From: Gonocerus acuteangulatus
Lineage: Eukaryota > Arthropoda > Insecta > Hemiptera > Coreidae
DNA length: 64,000 bases
Reading direction: 5' to 3'
Assembly: GCA_946811695.1 (NCBI GenBank)
Contig: OX328124.1
Span: forward strand, 98,256,547-98,320,546
Shown here: one piece after another, positions 21,229 to 33,523 of the stretch
Layout: every line of letters starts with the position of its first letter
How positions within the stretch are numbered: the stretch's first letter is position 1
Notes under the pieces: model-generated
Told to the model about the DNA's origin: nothing
What the model saw: only the letters and a program-made list of their open reading frames with translations
The model's database searches: none
Position numbers and translations under genes: made by a program

Positions 21229-22224
21229 TACAACTAAAGCAACAAACCATATAAAAATGATATGTATGCTTCAGTCCAGAATTCGCGATTCCTAATCTTT
21301 AGTAAGAAACCACCATTTTTGTATTTCTATCGCTTTTACATTTATATATTTCTTACCCGTTTTCAAATGTAATTCAAGCACAGTATGAGTGCATTATCTA
21401 CATTTTCAACTACACTCTCTTTTCCTCATTGATTTTCTTCTTTTTTCTTTTTTTTAATTTAATTTTATATAAGCTTAGAATGAAAACTCTCACTACGTAT
21501 AAATTATTTATCACAAAATTAACCCGTACTCAGAGTCAATACTGAGTTACTCAGCTCGGAGATCACTGGTTCGAAAATGTGAACCAGTTACACATTTGCG
21601 TTATTAGATTTTAATATTACTTATTTGGTTTCTAATTTATTTTTTACGCCGTGCAACAGCTAATGCAATATTAAATATAATAGTGTAAAATATTTTGATT
21701 AAAGAATAAATAAATGTAATGTTAATTTTAAATATTGTTTTATTAATTTCAAATGTCTAAAGAGTATTTGAATGTACGGGCTACTACTATGGGTAAGTCA
21801 TTCATGGCAAATTGTTAACAACCTGCGTTGTCATGACGAAGTACAGTCAGCAGTATATAAAAAATCAGCAGTATATAAAATTTAATAGTGATAATCACAT
21901 TATTAACGAATGACTAAATTTGGTTTTAGTTGGTTCATCCATTAAGTAGGAATTGAAAGGCATACTAATTTCACAAGTGAAATATTTCAATAGCCGGTTT
22001 AGTTTTGATGTGGTCTAGAGGAGCCTCATACTATCCATGGTCGGTTTATACACTCCGAGTTGTAACCTGTAAATGTAGATGTAGAAGATCAAAGACTAAC
22101 TGCTGTATACCATCCAAATGTGTGGCTAGTTGGCCTTGCAAATGGAGGCCATATTGAGCAGCTTCTATGCATACGGCCTTTGCTCTTTCCTGTCGGTAGT
22201 TGAAGTTAGTCAAATACAGAAAGT
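21229..22224. other. Unassigned AT-rich stretch
   Basis: No gene recognised. CTACTCAGCTCGGAGATCACTGGTTCGAA near 21549 is weakly tRNA-B-box-like but isolated. Confidence 0.35.
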
Positions 22225-22670
22225 CAATATTTCTAGGAATAGAAGTACAGTAGAATCACTAGGTAGAGAACTTCGTTTGAAAATAATTAGATTGTCGTTG
22301 CATTGCCAATATGTCTACCATTATTTTTTTTAAATACAATTACTTCTTTAATTAAGCATACCAAAAGTTATTTGGAAATAGCAATATTTTAATATATCTC
22401 AAAGTCTATTATACAGGGTGTCCCACATTCAGTTGTCATAACTTCTGGGTTTTTTTCTACATGTAATTTTTAGTTTTATGACGCATAAATGAGCTTCCTA
22501 TCACAACATGTAGCAGACCTATACATAATTTTGTCTATTTTCAAAGCTATTGGTTTTTTTTTTAAGAATAACTGTGTTTTCGGGATTTCGAAGTAATGTA
22601 TAGCAAATAACGACCACATTTCTAGAATTTACATTATTGAAATATTTCCATGTAAATTAAGAGCACAGTT

Positions 22671-22709
<39 letters not shown>

Positions 22710-23040
22710 AATGGTTTTGGAAATAAACAAAAGTATGAGTAGCTCTGCTACATGTTCAGATAGGAAGCTCATTCATGCGTCATAAAAGAACAAATTACAT
22801 GCAGAAGAAACCCCTAAAGTTATAACAACTGAATGTGGCACACCCTGTATACTAGACTTTGAGATATATTAAAATATTTCGATTTCCATATAACTTTTTG
22901 TATGCTTAATTAATCTAGTAATTTTATTTTAAAAAACAAGCAATGCTAGAAATATCGGCAATGCAATGATGATCTAAATATTTTAAATCAAGTTCCCTAT
23001 CTAGTGATATTCCTGTACTTTTATTCCTAGAAGTATGGAC
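22225..23040. mobile_element. Foldback with a mariner-type MITE core
   Basis: The inner ends TATACAGGGTGTCCCACATT (22411) and GTGGCACACCCTGTATAC (to about 22853) are mariner-like inverted repeats. Complementarity also continues outside them for nearly 190 bp on each side (TCTAGGAATAGAAGTACAG and CCTGTACTTTTATTCCTAGA). The centre holds a 32-A run (about 22675-22706). No transposase is present. Confidence 0.8.
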
Positions 23041-23781
23041 TTTTTATATTTTACTAACTTTTTAATTGTACAATTTCTTAGACAATATTATATTCATCTA
23101 CGTACAACAAAAAAACTGGCCTATATAACACAGGAATTTATTAGAAATTTCAAGCACTATAAATTCAATGGAATTCTCTTGACAAATTCACATATTTCGT
23201 ACAACTTGTTGTTAAATGGGCAAATAAGTGGGAGCAAAAAAGCCGAAGATAAGAAGGCTCACACAATTTATCATTTAAAGAGTAAATGGTAAAGGAATGT
23301 AGGAAGTGACACTTGGAACGGGAACTGGCTTTTCGGGTAAAGAACCGATAACACCAAGAAACATCTTATTCCTCCTTCTGACAGATCACCTTTTAAAAGG
23401 GAGCAATGCATAATGTATAAGACTTGGCAAACGAGTATTCTCCTCCATCTTACAAACTTACAGGTGCTTTCGCGAAAGTATCCAAAATGTTATCTTTTTA
23501 TAAGTAATCATGAATACGGTAAGCATGTTTATTTTTAGGCGCATGGACGGAATATGAGAATTCGAAACAAGAAGTGGTAAGTCTCATATAAACTCACACG
23601 GTTTGGATTCAAATATACGTGTAGCCCTGTTGTTCTGGAATTTTCTAGCGGGAATTCATTACAAACGTATATTCGAAAGATTATTTAAAGAAATTTGATT
23701 AGTTTTTGCATCAAAATGTTTCGAAATACACATAAATTGCAAAGTGAAATCGTGATACGGAAAATTTTTTTTTAGTAGTAC
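23041..23781. other. Unassigned AT-rich stretch
   Basis: No gene or repeat recognised. The 85-codon frame at 23035 has no domain and AT-driven composition. Confidence 0.4.
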
Positions 23782-24034
23782 ATATCGTCGTTACAAATGC
23801 AAAGTATCGATTGTGAAAAAACGCACTTTTCATTTTCAATTTTTGTGATTGATTTTGGACTGTTGTACGTTGTGGCAAACTCTCGAAAATTAATTATCAA
23901 TTACTGAAAATCAAACTAACGAATGTGCATTAAGTCTAATTAAAATGTATCATAGGATAAAATATATATAAAGTCATCTATAAGGTACAAAACCATTTTC
24001 TACATTCGATACTTTGCATTTGTATCGACGATAT
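23782..24034. mobile_element. MITE family M, copy 2 (divergent interior)
   Basis: Shares ATATCGTCGTTACAAATGCA at the left and GCATTTGTATCGACGATAT at the right with the other M copies. The inner part of the terminal repeat (AAGTATCGATTGTG) and the whole interior differ, so this is a separate subfamily of the same ends. Confidence 0.85.
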
Positions 24035-24285
24035 CTCATTTTTAAATTAAATTTTTAAATGATTAAAGTAACTAGCTTAAATCCATTCGTATAATTCATG
24101 TTGTTTTATCAGGACAGAAATAGTAAAAGTGTTTTAAAATTTAAAAATAAATTTACACAAAAAAACTCTATATAAGATTTTGGTAAAATAAAATAATACT
24201 AAAAACTCTCCATTCTTTATAATAAACCATGAAGTTACTGAGGAGTATAATTTCTTCAAGCTAAACATTTAAAAAATATATTAGT

Positions 24286-24572
24286 CCCTTAATAGGCCTC
24301 GAGGGCCAAGAAGTGCAGATACTGCACAAGTATCTGATGCGGCACACTGAGGTGATACTGTATAAGTAAGTGTAAGTACTCTGCTCCGGCCACCTAATTT
24401 TCTCATTTGTAGGTGTCCATTAATAAATTATTTAAAAGCTGGGTCTAGGGACGATCTTGGACCCCGAATTCGGCCCTCGAACAAAGAGACTAGAAGTTGA
24501 AATTCTTCAGTCCGCTCAAGTCCTCCAGTATATTAGGCAAGCGCTCTGTCACTGAGCGAACCGCGCCGCTGC
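24286..24572 (-). repeat. tRNA-derived SINE, family b
   Basis: On the minus strand it starts GCGCGGTTCGCTCAGTGACA (A-box-like) and has a B-box-like TTGTTCGAGGGCCGAATTCG. The body runs through GATCGTCCCTAGACCCAGCT and AGGTGGCCGGAGCAGAGTAC to a 3' part with CAGTATCTGCACTTCTTGGC and GGCCTATTAAGGGACT. Partial plus-strand copies are at 7.82 and 29.74 kb. It has no closed tRNA structure, so it is not a tRNA gene. Confidence 0.78.
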
Positions 24573-26458
24573 TAAACATTTAAAGGACTTTTTATTTAAA
24601 TTTCAACGATTTTGGGTTATCTACAGGTTATCACCCTTTTCTAGCCAGGGTAGAGCCCACCTTCTATGGCACGGAGTGCTTAAGCCTTAGCGTGATGATA
24701 TTAAATGGGTCGTAATATATTTTTTTGAGCAGGTGTTCTTCGATCTGCTTAAAGATTCTAATAGCCCAGTCAAATTATCTAAGGAAAAAATCGGAGAAAG
24801 ACTGGATGATAGCCCTGTTTTTGAGTTGAGCTAGAGCAATGATTAGCGAAATGTCTGAGATTTTTACGGGGTTTTTTAAAATTCCTCTGAAAAAAAAATT
24901 AAATGAAAATGTTCTTTAAAACCAAAGATTTAGGCAACGAAATATTGCGTGGATTGAGCATCAAAACCTATGAATTCGACCGAGAGGTTCTGAAAGAAAG
25001 TTAGGATAAAATCACCAGTATATTCGTGGTTCTTACATATCATGAATCTAGCCCAAATTGTCGAAAACATTACTCATATTTGATGCATATTGGAATAAAT
25101 AAAAACATTTCGAGACTTTCACCGTTTTTTTTCGGAGCGAACATCTAATTTGCTTGTGGTATACGAGCATAATTTGAATGTAATTTATTTATTAAAAGTT
25201 TCGCAGTTTTTAGCGATATACTCTATGACAATAAATGATGATTACATGATTACAAAATTAGTTACACAATAAATGATGATTACATTAATGATGATAACAA
25301 TGATTACAATAAATGATGATTTAACAATAAATGGAGATATCATGATTTGACAGTAAATGATGATTACATGATTACAGAATTCATACACATACACACACAT
25401 ATATACATATGCGTATATTATTGCACTATATCTATATTAATTGTTTATATTTACATTAATCATACATTATACATTATTATTATCTATAGACTTATAGCGT
25501 ACATTAATATATCTATATAATTATTTTATTCATTAATATTATTATTATTACATTATTCCTTATTATTATATATATACTTATATTACACATTATTATTATT
25601 GCATTATTCCTTATCATTATCTATATACTTATATTGCACATTATTACTACATTGCTTGTTATTATTGTTATTGTTTTTCGCTACACAGTAATTCACCAAT
25701 TAATATGTATTTAATGCTGCAATTTGTTCATAGCAAACAGTTTTGTTTGTGTCTGTACTGTTTATGTTCAGATTTAGTTAATGCTTGAAATAGATTGGTG
25801 TAATGTTATTCTCAAAGATAGATATATCTGCTTTTCAGATTACCTGTATAAATAATGTTAGACAGATACGTAAATAGGGGATCTTATTATGTGACGTAAT
25901 GTCACAGTTTGTTAAATATATTTGTATTTTTTAAATAAGTGTATATCTTGTCTATATACGAGCATAAGTTTGGGATTGAATAAGGTTATACCCATAATTC
26001 CTCTGAAGGATGTTGTTCTGAAACTACCTCACAACCGATCGAGCCAGGACATGAAGTGGAAATGTCATCTGAAGCAGAAGTGACAGGGCAATCTAGATTT
26101 TGTGGATGACATGATTATTTATAAAGTCACTGAGAGAGACGAATTTAATTATCATTTAGCAAGCAGTAAACTTTCATATTCAGAATTTTTATACTTCAAA
26201 ATTATGGAACGATAAATATTTTTAGTTTTCGAAGTGGCCAAATATTCAATATAACCTTTATCAAATTTTTAAAATGTCAATAAAATTTAAGTAAAGTAAA
26301 TAAACATATTTTCCGTAATCCCAACGCATTTTTATAATATCCTCTCTGAAAATCTGTTAGATTATAAATAGTCATAGTTTGCTATAGAACTTAGTTTTCG
26401 CAACACAATTTATAATTTAATGGGAACAAAAACTAGCCTATAGCCTTTTTTAAAACAG
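24573..26458. other. Unassigned stretch with degenerate minisatellites
   Basis: No gene is seen. Around 25215-25375 ATAAATGATGATTACATGAT-like units repeat imperfectly, and around 25535-25660 a unit of roughly 60 bp with ATTATTCCTTAT and ATATACTTATATT repeats at least twice. Confidence 0.5.
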
Positions 26459-26555
26459 GATATGTCGTTTGGCCCCACTGTGCACCGGCCAGCTAGGCTG
26501 CCGGAGGAAAGAGGAGTACAACGTGTTGGCCAACATCCACTACACCTGCCATAAG
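26459..26555 (+). CDS. Candidate 97-nt internal exon, Cys-rich
   Basis: A GC-richer island in AT-rich DNA is preceded by CCTTTTTTAAAACAG and followed by AAG|GTAAAT, so it has plausible splice acceptor and donor. Only one frame is open across it, giving 32 codons after a split first codon: ICRLAPLCTGQLGC, then RRKEEYNVLANIHYTCHK. The spacing of cysteines and the final Y-x-C loosely recall the end of a SUEL-type lectin domain, but the similarity is weak and this exon lies on the opposite strand to the lectin exon at 31.3 kb. It sits 57 bp before the assembly gap. It may also be part of an unrelated gene or a captured fragment. Confidence 0.4.
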
Positions 26556-26612
26556 GTAAATTACAAGTACCATATTCTCCTAAATCATAAATATCATAAA
26601 TTAGCATATCAT

Positions 26613-26812
26613 NNNNNNNNNNNNNNNNNNNNNNNNNNNNNNNNNNNNNNNNNNNNNNNNNNNNNNNNNNNNNNNNNNNNNNNNNNNNNNNNNNNNNNNN
26701 NNNNNNNNNNNNNNNNNNNNNNNNNNNNNNNNNNNNNNNNNNNNNNNNNNNNNNNNNNNNNNNNNNNNNNNNNNNNNNNNNNNNNNNNNNNNNNNNNNNN
26801 NNNNNNNNNNNN
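26613..26812. other. Assembly gap (200 N)
   Basis: Exactly 200 undetermined bases, a typical placeholder length, so the real distance is unknown. Reading frames that cross it are artefacts. Confidence 0.99.
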
Positions 26813-27352
26813 CAGAATGCAAAAGTAGTTATTAACCTTCCAGAAGTCGTGCCCTCTGTTGGAACACGGGCCATCGCGCGGCGTACTTAGTGCGCCATCG
26901 TATTAATTTTTGTGTTATTGTGTTTTAAACGTCTATTTATTCATGTTTTTCTTTACTATTATATTATTTATTTATTTCAGTCATTATTTTAGGCAGATAA
27001 AAAAGCTCATTTTATCGCTAACAAAAATTCATTGCATATCTTCTTTTATTTTAAACAAATTATTTACTTTACGATAAGACTTTAATGTGGATAAATATTA
27101 ATGTCTGAAACACACTTTAACATTTTTTTTAGCATTAAAAGATTTTTAAATAGAAGCAGAAATACAAGGTAATTAAGTGCGAACTATGTTTTCTGACAAA
27201 TCAGTGTCCTGTCTACTTTCACTGCATTTAATGAAAATCGGTTCATAAATAAAATGAAGTTTTAGATGTTTTTTACACGTATATTGTCTTACTTTATAAA
27301 TATTATCCTTTTTTCCCCATAAAAAGGAAGGGAATTCAGAGGTCAGTCTAAT
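26813..27352. other. Unassigned stretch after the gap
   Basis: The first 80 bp are GC-richer (GTCGTGCCCTCTGTTGGAAC, CGCGCGGCGTAC) and may belong to a repeat or exon cut by the gap. The rest is AT-rich with no recognisable feature. Confidence 0.35.
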
Positions 27353-27661
27353 TTACAAGCACCATTGGTATGATCCATTCGTCAGACCTTAATATGTCCT
27401 TTATTTACATCATTTTACAACGTTTCGGTCTTTTTTCAAATTCTAGAACGAAAATAAAGTAAGTGTTACAATAAAAATAACCCTCTTATTAAATAATTTA
27501 TATTATTAACCCTATGTCAATAATTTATACTTTAGTTTACCTTACTTTGTTTCCTTCTAGAATTTGAAAATGGCCTGAAGGCCGAAACGTTGTAAAATGA
27601 TGATGTCAATAAAGGACATATTAAGGTCTGAGGAATGGATCATACCAATGGTGCTTGTAAA
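27353..27661. mobile_element. Penelope-like palindromic fragment, copy 1
   Basis: About 105-bp arms are inverted copies: TTACAAGCACCATTGGTATG at the left returns as CATACCAATGGTGCTTGTAA at the right. Each arm includes CATTTTACAACGTTTCGG or its complement CCGAAACGTTGTAAAATG. A GCCGAAACGTTGTAAAA-type motif is frequent at the ends of Penelope-like retroelements. A half copy lies at 34.27-34.44 kb. No reverse transcriptase is present, so the class assignment is tentative. Confidence 0.6.
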
Positions 27662-27987
27662 ATATATAATATATCTTTTCTTCGGAATGTGCTAAAAGAA
27701 GTCGGAAAAGAATGAGCCGCAAAACAGACGGAAAAATAGAAATGGAACTGCAATTTTACACATTTAACAGGATTTACACACAATCTCAGAGGGTGTCTTC
27801 GGGATTTTATTTCACTTCCTACGTGCCAAACCTGAGGCGAAGATTGAGTCTTGGAAATGGCCTCTTACAACTATATCAACCCCAAGCTATTACACCCCTA
27901 AGAATTGCTAACTTCTTCAAGGCTATTCCGCAACTTCTCTCTTTCTTTCCGGGGATCTCAATTTATCGCCCGCTATAAAATCTGCGC

Positions 27988-27989
<2 letters not shown>
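27662..27989. other. Unassigned stretch
   Basis: An 88-codon frame at 27712 and another at 27905 have no recognisable domain. No supported gene. Confidence 0.35.

Positions 27990-28075
<86 letters not shown>
27990..28075. repeat. (CT)n microsatellite
   Basis: About 42 uninterrupted CT units. The serine-leucine frame across it is an artefact. Confidence 0.97.
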
Positions 28076-28079
<4 letters not shown>

Positions 28080-28455
28080 CTCCCCTCAACGAGGGGGTTA
28101 TTAATATCGGTTACAATAAATCGAGAAAAAGTAATTTCACTTTTTTATTAATTCCAAAGAATGATAAGTAGATTAATAAACTTTTAATAAAGCCCTAGGA
28201 AGTAGCTAAGTACCCTGTGGGACTTTTAGAGAAGAAAAACTGGGATAGGAATAATTAGATTCAGGAATAATCGAGAAATCATTTTTTTGTAATAAATTGG
28301 TTGCTGGTTCAATTTTCTTCATTACGAAATATTGAGAGTAATGAGGCTTTCGGTTGTAAAAAGTGGTAACGAACATTTTTTGTAAATTAACATTTTAGGT
28401 CAACACTAGATTCCTAAGGACATTTCTTTAAAGATCTTGAAAAAATCTGGGAGTT
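28076..28455. other. Unassigned AT-rich stretch
   Basis: No gene or repeat family recognised. Confidence 0.4.
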
Positions 28456-28660
28456 AGTTAATCTGGTCTAGTGGCTAACGGTTTGGATTCTCATGCAGGA
28501 GAAGAGGCTTCGAGTCCCGTCTGCAGCAGGTTGAGTTTTTTCATTTCTGAGTCCGCTAAAAAAATTCCCTGCTCCACCATGGATGTTTAGGAAGGGTGGC
28601 AACCCATAGATAAACCCTGTGTTAATGGTCTAGATACTGAAGGTAAAATAAATATTAGGA
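28456..28660 (+). repeat. tRNA-derived SINE, family c, best local copy
   Basis: A-box-like TGGTCTAGTGGCTAACG and B-box-like GCTTCGAGTCCCG are followed by TTCATTTCTGAGTCCGC, CCCTGCTCCACCATGGATGT, TTTAGGAAGGGTGGCAACCC and a 3' end GTGTTAATGGTCTAGATAC. Related copies are at 7.98, 51.93 and 61.15 kb. The tail is a variant of the one in the SINE at 5.9 kb. Confidence 0.8.
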
Positions 28661-28945
28661 TTTATTTACTTTTTTTTAAATGCAATAATGTCGGAATTTA
28701 GTTATAATAAGTGGCAGCTCACTGGAGGCAAAACATTGTAACCTAAAAATCTTGCCCGAAGCAATGTATTTCGTGATTTATAGTAAAATGTCGGAATTTT
28801 CAATCAATGGCCCAATACAATTCTTTTAATTTTAACCTGCTGTATAATAAATCATGGAGTTATTATTTTCTTAGGGACCATGTTTTACGACCGAACGCCT
28901 GGAATATATACCATGATCATGATAGACTTTCTGAGGTCTTAGAAG

Positions 28946-28948
<3 letters not shown>
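28661..28948. other. Unassigned AT-rich stretch
   Basis: No gene or repeat family recognised before the TA tract. Confidence 0.35.
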
Positions 28949-29007
<59 letters not shown>

Positions 29008-29010
29008 GGG
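28949..29010. repeat. (TA)n microsatellite followed by CAGGGTGTAACG
   Basis: About 26 TA units are followed by ACACACAGGGTGTAACGAAA. CAGGGTGT at a TA-tract border is common at insect element ends, but no partner end was identified. Confidence 0.9.
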
Positions 29011-29739
29011 TGTAACGAAATACATAAGGAGGTGATAGCAGACTTCAAATGGAACGCAAATGGTCCTTTGGGCTGAGGGTCAATTCCCAAGATGGGAGGA
29101 AATTTAAATGTTTGCTTTATTAGGTTAACCGCGTTTTTCGTTGAATATAAAGCAATAATTAAATAACTGTTTAAGATATGTAATTCCCAATTGCAAGATC
29201 GTAAACTAGATACAATTTACTTGAGGAGCAAGTAGACTTTGTCAATTATAAATCCAGTCAAAGGTACTAAAGCGTAATTTAACATTAATGAGACAGAGAT
29301 GCTTGCAGCAGCCGATTCTGTGCTTGTACGGAGGAGAGAATGTTTTGCGCAGGGTGGAGGGCATATTGATATTGAATACCAAAAATTTATTTCATTATTA
29401 TTGTAAAAAAAATGTATTTTTTTAAATCATATAATTATTGCACAAAAGAAAATAAGTGAAAGGATGCTTAAAGGCAGTTTAAATTTACAACCTTCTTTCT
29501 TTTGGAGGTAAATTACCAATGCGTTATTTCCGTTTATTTTTGTCAATTATTATTAAACTCCAGATTCGCCACTTCTTTGTAAATTTTCTTATTTCATAAG
29601 CTTTAAGAATACAGAATTTAAGAGAGTTCTTTTATTTTGTATAGGTATACTGAAATGAACTATTTATTAATAAAATACACTTTTCATTAACACAAAATTT
29701 TAAAAATAAACTAAAAAAAAAGTTTCTTTACTTATTTTG
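29011..29739. other. Unassigned AT-rich stretch
   Basis: No gene recognised. It may be the body of an element that begins with the CAGGGTGTAACG motif. Confidence 0.35.
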
Positions 29740-29970
29740 AGAGAGAGAATAGGATGGTGGTAGAGCATATTTCTAGTTGTAGTGGAATTCTTATTTCGAG
29801 ACCGTCCCTAGCGCCCATCCAGCTCTTAATTAATTAATGTATACCAGCAAAAGAGAAAATCAGGTGGCCGGCGCATGGCACTGATCACGCGATCTCCCTA
29901 GAGGGTCGTGTGATCAACAATCTGATACCTGAACTGCATCTGGACCGCTGGGCCCTCGTGACGACAATCA
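29740..29970 (+). repeat. SINE family b, plus-strand partial copy
   Basis: GATGGTGGTAGAGCATATTT and TTCGAGACCGTCCCTAGCGC correspond to the tRNA-like head. AGGTGGCCGGCGCATGGCAC and CATCTGGACCGCTGGGCCCT correspond to the body and 3' part of the copy at 24.29-24.57 kb. Confidence 0.68.
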
Positions 29971-30438
29971 TACATAATAGATAACTGAAAATTCCGTGAG
30001 AAAACTTAACGAAATACGGATCTAACAATAAATGACTACGGTTTTACTTGAACGACAAGACTGCGTAACTCTTTAATTCTCAACCTCAAACTATTTTTAG
30101 AAGCAGCAAGTGCCGAAAATTCATTAGTGATATTTCGTTTTTACCAGCACATTCTCTCTCTTTTGCTTCTTTGTCTCCGGTTCTTCTTTACATTTTACTA
30201 GACCACCAAAGGTTCTTTTCAAAGCTAATTCCAAATGAATGATAATGATGTCTTCTTTTCAGACACCAAATTTAATTGGACTTTCCTTTCATTAATATTA
30301 TAAATAAAGTACTAAAACCTTCTCTTTATTTCTAAAAAATATTGTATAAATGAAATAAATAATTATCAAGAAAGTAGATAAAACAATTTATTTAAATAAG
30401 CCACGATCATTACTAAACAAATGTCCAGGGATCTGAAA

Positions 30439-30439
<1 letters not shown>
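29971..30439. other. Unassigned AT-rich stretch
   Basis: No gene or repeat recognised. Confidence 0.4.
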
Positions 30440-30501
<62 letters not shown>

Positions 30502-31123
30502 CACGTGTCTGTTTGTTACTGTTTGTTACTACACCGTTTGACCGATTTTGACCAAACTTGCTACACAGGTAGGCCTTGATACGAGAAATCTCTTAGGCTA
30601 TGTTAAAGAAGTCAAATTTCAAAATTTGGTCAAAAGGTCAAAAGTTTTATTCATGAAAAATTGGCTACACTGAACCATTCAGATTCTGACGGTCATTTTG
30701 AATTGAGAGCCATTTTGAATAATGTCTCAAGTTTATTTGTTGATGTTCTTGATAATTAGAATAACTCGAACTCGCTGATGACTTTACATCAGTATATAAT
30801 CATGGGAATAATAATATCGCTGTTTATTGCCCATAAACAAACATCCTCCTAAGTATATAATCATTTAATGCATTTTATTTCAATTTAATATCAACAGTCA
30901 CTGTCACACTAAGGAACGCTGGCCTTTCTTTGATAAGAGCTATCTTACTCGCAGGCTGTGGTGCTGGCCTCTGTTGGCAGCTTCAGGAATTACTAGACAG
31001 ATATAAACAAATTCACACCGTTTAACCGATTTTGACGGAACTGGGTACACAGGTAGATCTTAATGCGGGGAGAGTCATAGGCAGAAAGTAGGTGTAGCAT
31101 GGCACACTGGGTAACAGCTATAA
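30440..31123 (-). repeat. Repeat family C, inverted copy with (TA)n end
   Basis: A TA tract (30440-30495) leads into AAAAATCACGTGTCTGTTTG, ACCGTTTGACCGATTTTGAC, ATTGGCTACACTGAACCATT, GTGCTGGCCTCTGTTGGCAG and finally CACTGGGTAACAGCTATAAC. It mirrors 8.39-9.0 kb plus its 9.3-kb tail. About 250 bp in the middle (30720-30960) is extra or diverged relative to that copy. No protein is seen. Confidence 0.65.
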
Positions 31124-31322
31124 CGTATAAGAAAAATGAGCATCAAAATTGGTAAATAGTTGAAATAAATAGATTAGTTCTCTGGAGATATTCATTTGAG
31201 TTAAAAAAAAAAATATAATTGTTGTGTAGAGGCAAGGTTTAACCTAGTTCACTAAGGTATGAATGCTGGTCCTATCATTTTTTTTCATCCTATCGTTCTA
31301 CAATTTAGCTGCTTTGACTCAC

Positions 31323-31528
31323 TTGCAAAGATGCCGGGAGCTGACAGGTCTCGTCCGGCTGCTCTATCCTGTTGTTCTCGGGACATAGAAGTCCAGCCCT
31401 GGCCCTCTGGTCGCTTCCGTACTTGGCCGACACTAAGGAAATGCTAGTCCCCTGAGGGCAGCTCAGCGTCAGTCCGTACTCCTCGCAGGAAACTCGCTCG
31501 AATTTGCGTAGAGTCCCTGAGAGCAAAG
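31323..31528 (-). CDS. Internal exon of a SUEL-type (galactose-binding) lectin protein, EVA-1-like
   Basis: On the minus strand TTTGTCTGTTTCAG precedes and TTGCAA|GTGAGT follows a 206-nt GC-rich open segment, so acceptor and donor are both strong. It starts in phase 1 and ends in phase 0. Its 68 residues include LLSGTLRKFERVSCEEYGLT, LSCPQGTSISLVSAKYGSD, LLCPENN and TCQLPASLQ. This fits the first half of a Gal_Lectin/SUEL domain (C, then L-L-C-x-G-x-IS-x3-A-YG, then C...C). Such domains occur in latrophilins and in EVA-1-type receptors, secreted or on cell surfaces; the LLSGTL lead-in and the exon end favour an EVA-1-like protein. The partner exon with the second half of the domain was not found here and should lie at lower coordinates if the strand is right. 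This is the best host-gene signal in the window. Confidence 0.75.
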
Positions 31529-31659
31529 CTGAAACAGACAAACAAATCATTAATTAATGAAATTTTCCTATAACCTTCTTATTATTAGAAATCGCGATAG
31601 GTAAGCGCCAGTAATAGGTCCATACATAATTATCAATAATAAATATTTACCTTCATCTG

Positions 31660-31990
31660 AGATGTTCACTGGTACACTTCACAGTAAAGGGTAAGGGGCG
31701 TATTTCGGCCTATTGCCCCATTTTGCGAGTCCTCAAATCGTAAAATGTACCTTATGCTCCTGAAGAACTTCAGGTATTGTCTGACCTTAGTTGACCTCCA
31801 GATTTCGTGTTCATTGCTGCTTCTTGAATGTGGGAATCGCGTTTTAGCATAAATATGATGACTAAACTGAAAAAACGTTACAAAAAAGTGTCCACTGGCG
31901 TTTGCGCATGCGCAGTGGCCGTGTACGAAAAAGAAGACTATACAATACATTACATAGGTTTGTTGGGTAGACCTAAAGCATATTTATGTT
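31660..31990. repeat. Dispersed repeat module shared with the 42-44 kb palindrome
   Basis: ACTAAACTGAAAAAACGTTA, AGTGTCCACTGGCGTTTGCG and CATGCGCAGTGGCC with GTACGAAAAAGAAGAC recur at about 42515-42600 and, reversed, at 43675-43760. The palindromic TGCGCATGCGCA at 31903-31914 matches the known NRF1 consensus. No protein was recognised. Confidence 0.65.
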
Positions 31991-32142
31991 GCATTTGAGC
32001 AGAAGACTGAAAACAAATTAGGTTTTTCAAGTGTTTCAAAACATACTCGGGTGCCTTCTTTTCTACACCATCATGGCTAGTGATGACCTGCCCATCATAG
32101 TATGCATATACTTATTCATGATACAATTGCCAGATGATACAG

Positions 32143-32144
<2 letters not shown>

Positions 32145-32207
<63 letters not shown>
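32145..32207. repeat. (TA)n microsatellite
   Basis: About 31 TA units. Confidence 0.96.

Positions 32208-33523
<1,316 letters not shown>

Noticed and set aside
24286..24572. tRNA gene cluster
   Set aside because: Only one tRNA-like head, attached to SINE body sequence also found at 7.8 and 29.7 kb.
26410..26874. Long frames crossing the N gap
   Set aside because: Their length comes from undetermined bases, so they are not evidence of coding.
27540..27610. Hammerhead ribozyme in the 27.5-kb Penelope-like fragment
   Set aside because: GGCCTGAAGGCCGAAAC resembles the core, but the CUGANGA box is imperfect and the inverted arm differs, so only the 50-kb copy is put forward.
27905..28171. Ser-Leu repeat open frame
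   Set aside because: Translation of the (CT)n tract.
31259..31447. Plus-strand open frame over the lectin exon
   Set aside because: Shadow of the minus-strand exon; the minus strand has the splice signals and the domain pattern.
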